A DNA stretch of 55,245 nt. Source: a bacterium. Its GTDB lineage: Bacteria > Elusimicrobiota > Elusimicrobia > Elusimicrobiales > UBA9959. The position numbers and the translations under genes were made by a program. This document shows, in pieces, positions 54,125 through 55,245 of the stretch (the stretch's first letter is position 1; every line of letters begins with the position of its first letter). Location of the stretch: NCBI GenBank assembly GCA_021847485.1, contig JAJZRA010000007.1:1-55245 (forward strand), read 5' to 3'. The notes beneath the pieces are model-generated. The model did not search any database. It was given only the letters and a program-made list of their open reading frames with translations, and was not told where the DNA came from.

Positions 54125-55245
54125 TTAAAAGCGCAGCAGGCCGGCGTCCTTGAGGAGCTTGGCCGAGAACTCCAGGTCGATCTTGCGCCCGCCGAACAGC
54201 GAGCTGGTGTAGACCCGCTCGAAGTTGAGCTTGTCGGTGGCCTTGTCCATGTCGCTCCCCAGCGAAGGGGACAGCGACGAGGAGGAGAGGAGCTTGCCGT
54301 CGTCGAAAAGCACGTAGTCCGAGGCCGTGATCCAGGTGTCGTCGGCGTGGTGGCCGGAGGCGTCCGTGGCGCCGGTGCCGTCGTAATACTTGTTCGTGGT
54401 TACGCTGGAGAAGACGTCGGGGCCGTCCGGGTAGGTCACCGAGCCGGAAGGGGCGGAGCCGCCCAGGAAGGCGAACTCGCCGCTCTGCATCACGTTGTCG
54501 GAGTTGGCGTCGGAGTAGGACCACAGCAGCCTGCCCAGGCCGCCGTTCTCGGCCGCCTGGTCGGGGCCGGCCGCGTAGACCGCGTAGTTGGAGAAGAAAT
54601 GAGTCCAGACGGTGGGGTTGGCCGCGTTGTCGGGCACCATCTTGCCGCCGGAGGCGTCCTCGGTCACCTTGTCGAGGGTGTTGGACATGACGCTGTTCAG
54701 GTAGGTCAGCTGCCACTGCGGCTTAGAGGCGCCGTCGGCCGTCAGCATATTGCGCGTGGCCAGCGACAGGTCGGACGGCAGCGCGTTGTCGAAGGTGAAA
54801 AGGATCTTGCCGAAGTCGAAGCGGTCGGCCCGGGTATTGAGGACGACGTACTTGAACTGGTTGGCGGCCGGGCGCATGACGTACTCCTCCATGCGCACGC
54901 GGTTGCCGAAAGCGTCGATGGCGACCTTGCGGTTCTGGTACTCGGCCGACTGGATCTCCTCCTGGGCGCGGGCGACCACGTCGGCCTTTGACAGTTCTCC
55001 GTAGATCTCGCTGCGGGCCTGCTGCGACGGGGCGCCGGCGGCCGAGTTCATGTCGCCGGGCGGCTCCGGGTTGCGCTCGGGCTGGGCCAGCGCGCCGCCG
55101 GCCCTCACCACCGCGAACTGCCCGCCGCGCACCAGCGCCGAATTGCCCTTCGCGTCCCCGGTCAGCACCGAGCCGTCGTAGACCTCCACGCGGCTGTTGC
55201 CTTCCTCGTCCGCGGAGACCATGAAGTCCGTGCCGCGCACGGCGC
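54125..55245 (-). CDS. FecR-domain protein, 5' end outside the window
   Basis: The frame is open to the right edge, so at least 373 residues are seen. The first visible residues AVRGTDFMVSADEEGNSRVE and VYDGSVLTGD, then GQFAVVRAGG, form the end of a FecR domain, a beta-sandwich found in anti-sigma regulators and, more widely, in surface-associated proteins. The following 300 residues contain FDNALPSDLSLATRN and a DANSDNVMQSGEFAFLGG stretch but match nothing I recognise. It is the first visible gene of the surface operon. The large C-terminal part argues against a simple FecR-type regulator. Confidence 0.8.
   Translation of the reverse strand, partial: AVRGTDFMVSADEEGNSRVEVYDGSVLTGDAKGNSALVRGGQFAVVRAGGALAQPERNPEPPGDMNSAAGAPSQQARSEIYGELSKADVVARAQEEIQSAEYQNRKVAIDAFGNRVRMEEYVMRPAANQFKYVVLNTRADRFDFGKILFTFDNALPSDLSLATRNMLTADGASKPQWQLTYLNSVMSNTLDKVTEDASGGKMVPDNAANPTVWTHFFSNYAVYAAGPDQAAENGGLGRLLWSYSDANSDNVMQSGEFAFLGGSAPSGSVTYPDGPDVFSSVTTNKYYDGTGATDASGHHADDTWITASDYVLFDDGKLLSSSSLSPSLGSDMDKATDKLNFERVYTSSLFGGRKIDLEFSAKLLKDAGLLRF

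Overview
The window is GC-rich bacterial chromosome (no plasmid, phage or IS genes seen) and nearly fully coding; no gene-free stretch exceeds 300 bases. Outer-membrane proteins, a PorV-like protein, an Slp lipoprotein, Pss/Psd phosphatidylethanolamine synthesis, a B12-dependent ribonucleotide reductase, a GH57 branching enzyme with a DUF4912 partner, and frequent use of ATA (Ile) and AGG (Arg) despite the high GC suggest a Gram-negative lineage such as Elusimicrobiota. This assignment is inference; no rRNA is present.

Layout. (1) 1-5385, minus strand: a self-contained sigma-54 unit. A compact rpoN, a PAS histidine kinase and an NtrC-type regulator are translationally coupled. Downstream lies a -24/-12 promoter preceded by three TGTAGA-N6-TCTACA type sites, driving a tail-fibre-like surface protein that leaves the left edge. 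(2) 5623-8815: class II ribonucleotide reductase and Slp lipoprotein. (3) 9060-14558: glgP-gnd-zwf operon linking glycogen breakdown to NADPH formation. (4) 14640-17850: tmk-holB-metG. (5) 17918-22820, minus strand: pssA/psd, a tRNA-Leu(UAA) whose 5' end carries the stop codon of an HNH nuclease gene, a YacP-like nuclease, a TlpA-like lipoprotein with a DUF3738-like tail, an O-methyltransferase and a small secreted protein. (6) 22905-29074, plus strand: phosphohexomutase, enolase, FtsB-like protein, metallo-hydrolase, HAD phosphatase, lgt, pseudouridine synthase. (7) 29188-31181, minus strand: GH57 branching enzyme and DUF4912 protein. (8) 31302-35567, plus strand: a Tdh-like protein lacking catalytic zinc ligands, kbl, an Nma111-like protease and a ferritin-like membrane protein. 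(9) 35568-39669, minus strand: a strongly diverged PurH, a 37-nt tandem repeat, ligA and nusB. (10) 39810-42635, plus strand: slipin, hemW and two membrane proteins. (11) 42694-55245, minus strand: a cell-surface operon encoding a FecR-domain protein, an outer-membrane beta-barrel, a 3070-residue beta-propeller/CnaB-like protein with a FlgD-like C-terminal domain, and a PorV-like protein.

The strongest candidates for something new are the dedicated sigma-54 unit with its visible promoter and activator sites, the giant-protein/PorV operon, and two housekeeping-like enzymes (Tdh-like and PurH-like) that keep their fold signatures but have lost key active-site residues. Many extended -10 promoters lie so close to start codons that near-leaderless mRNAs appear common.
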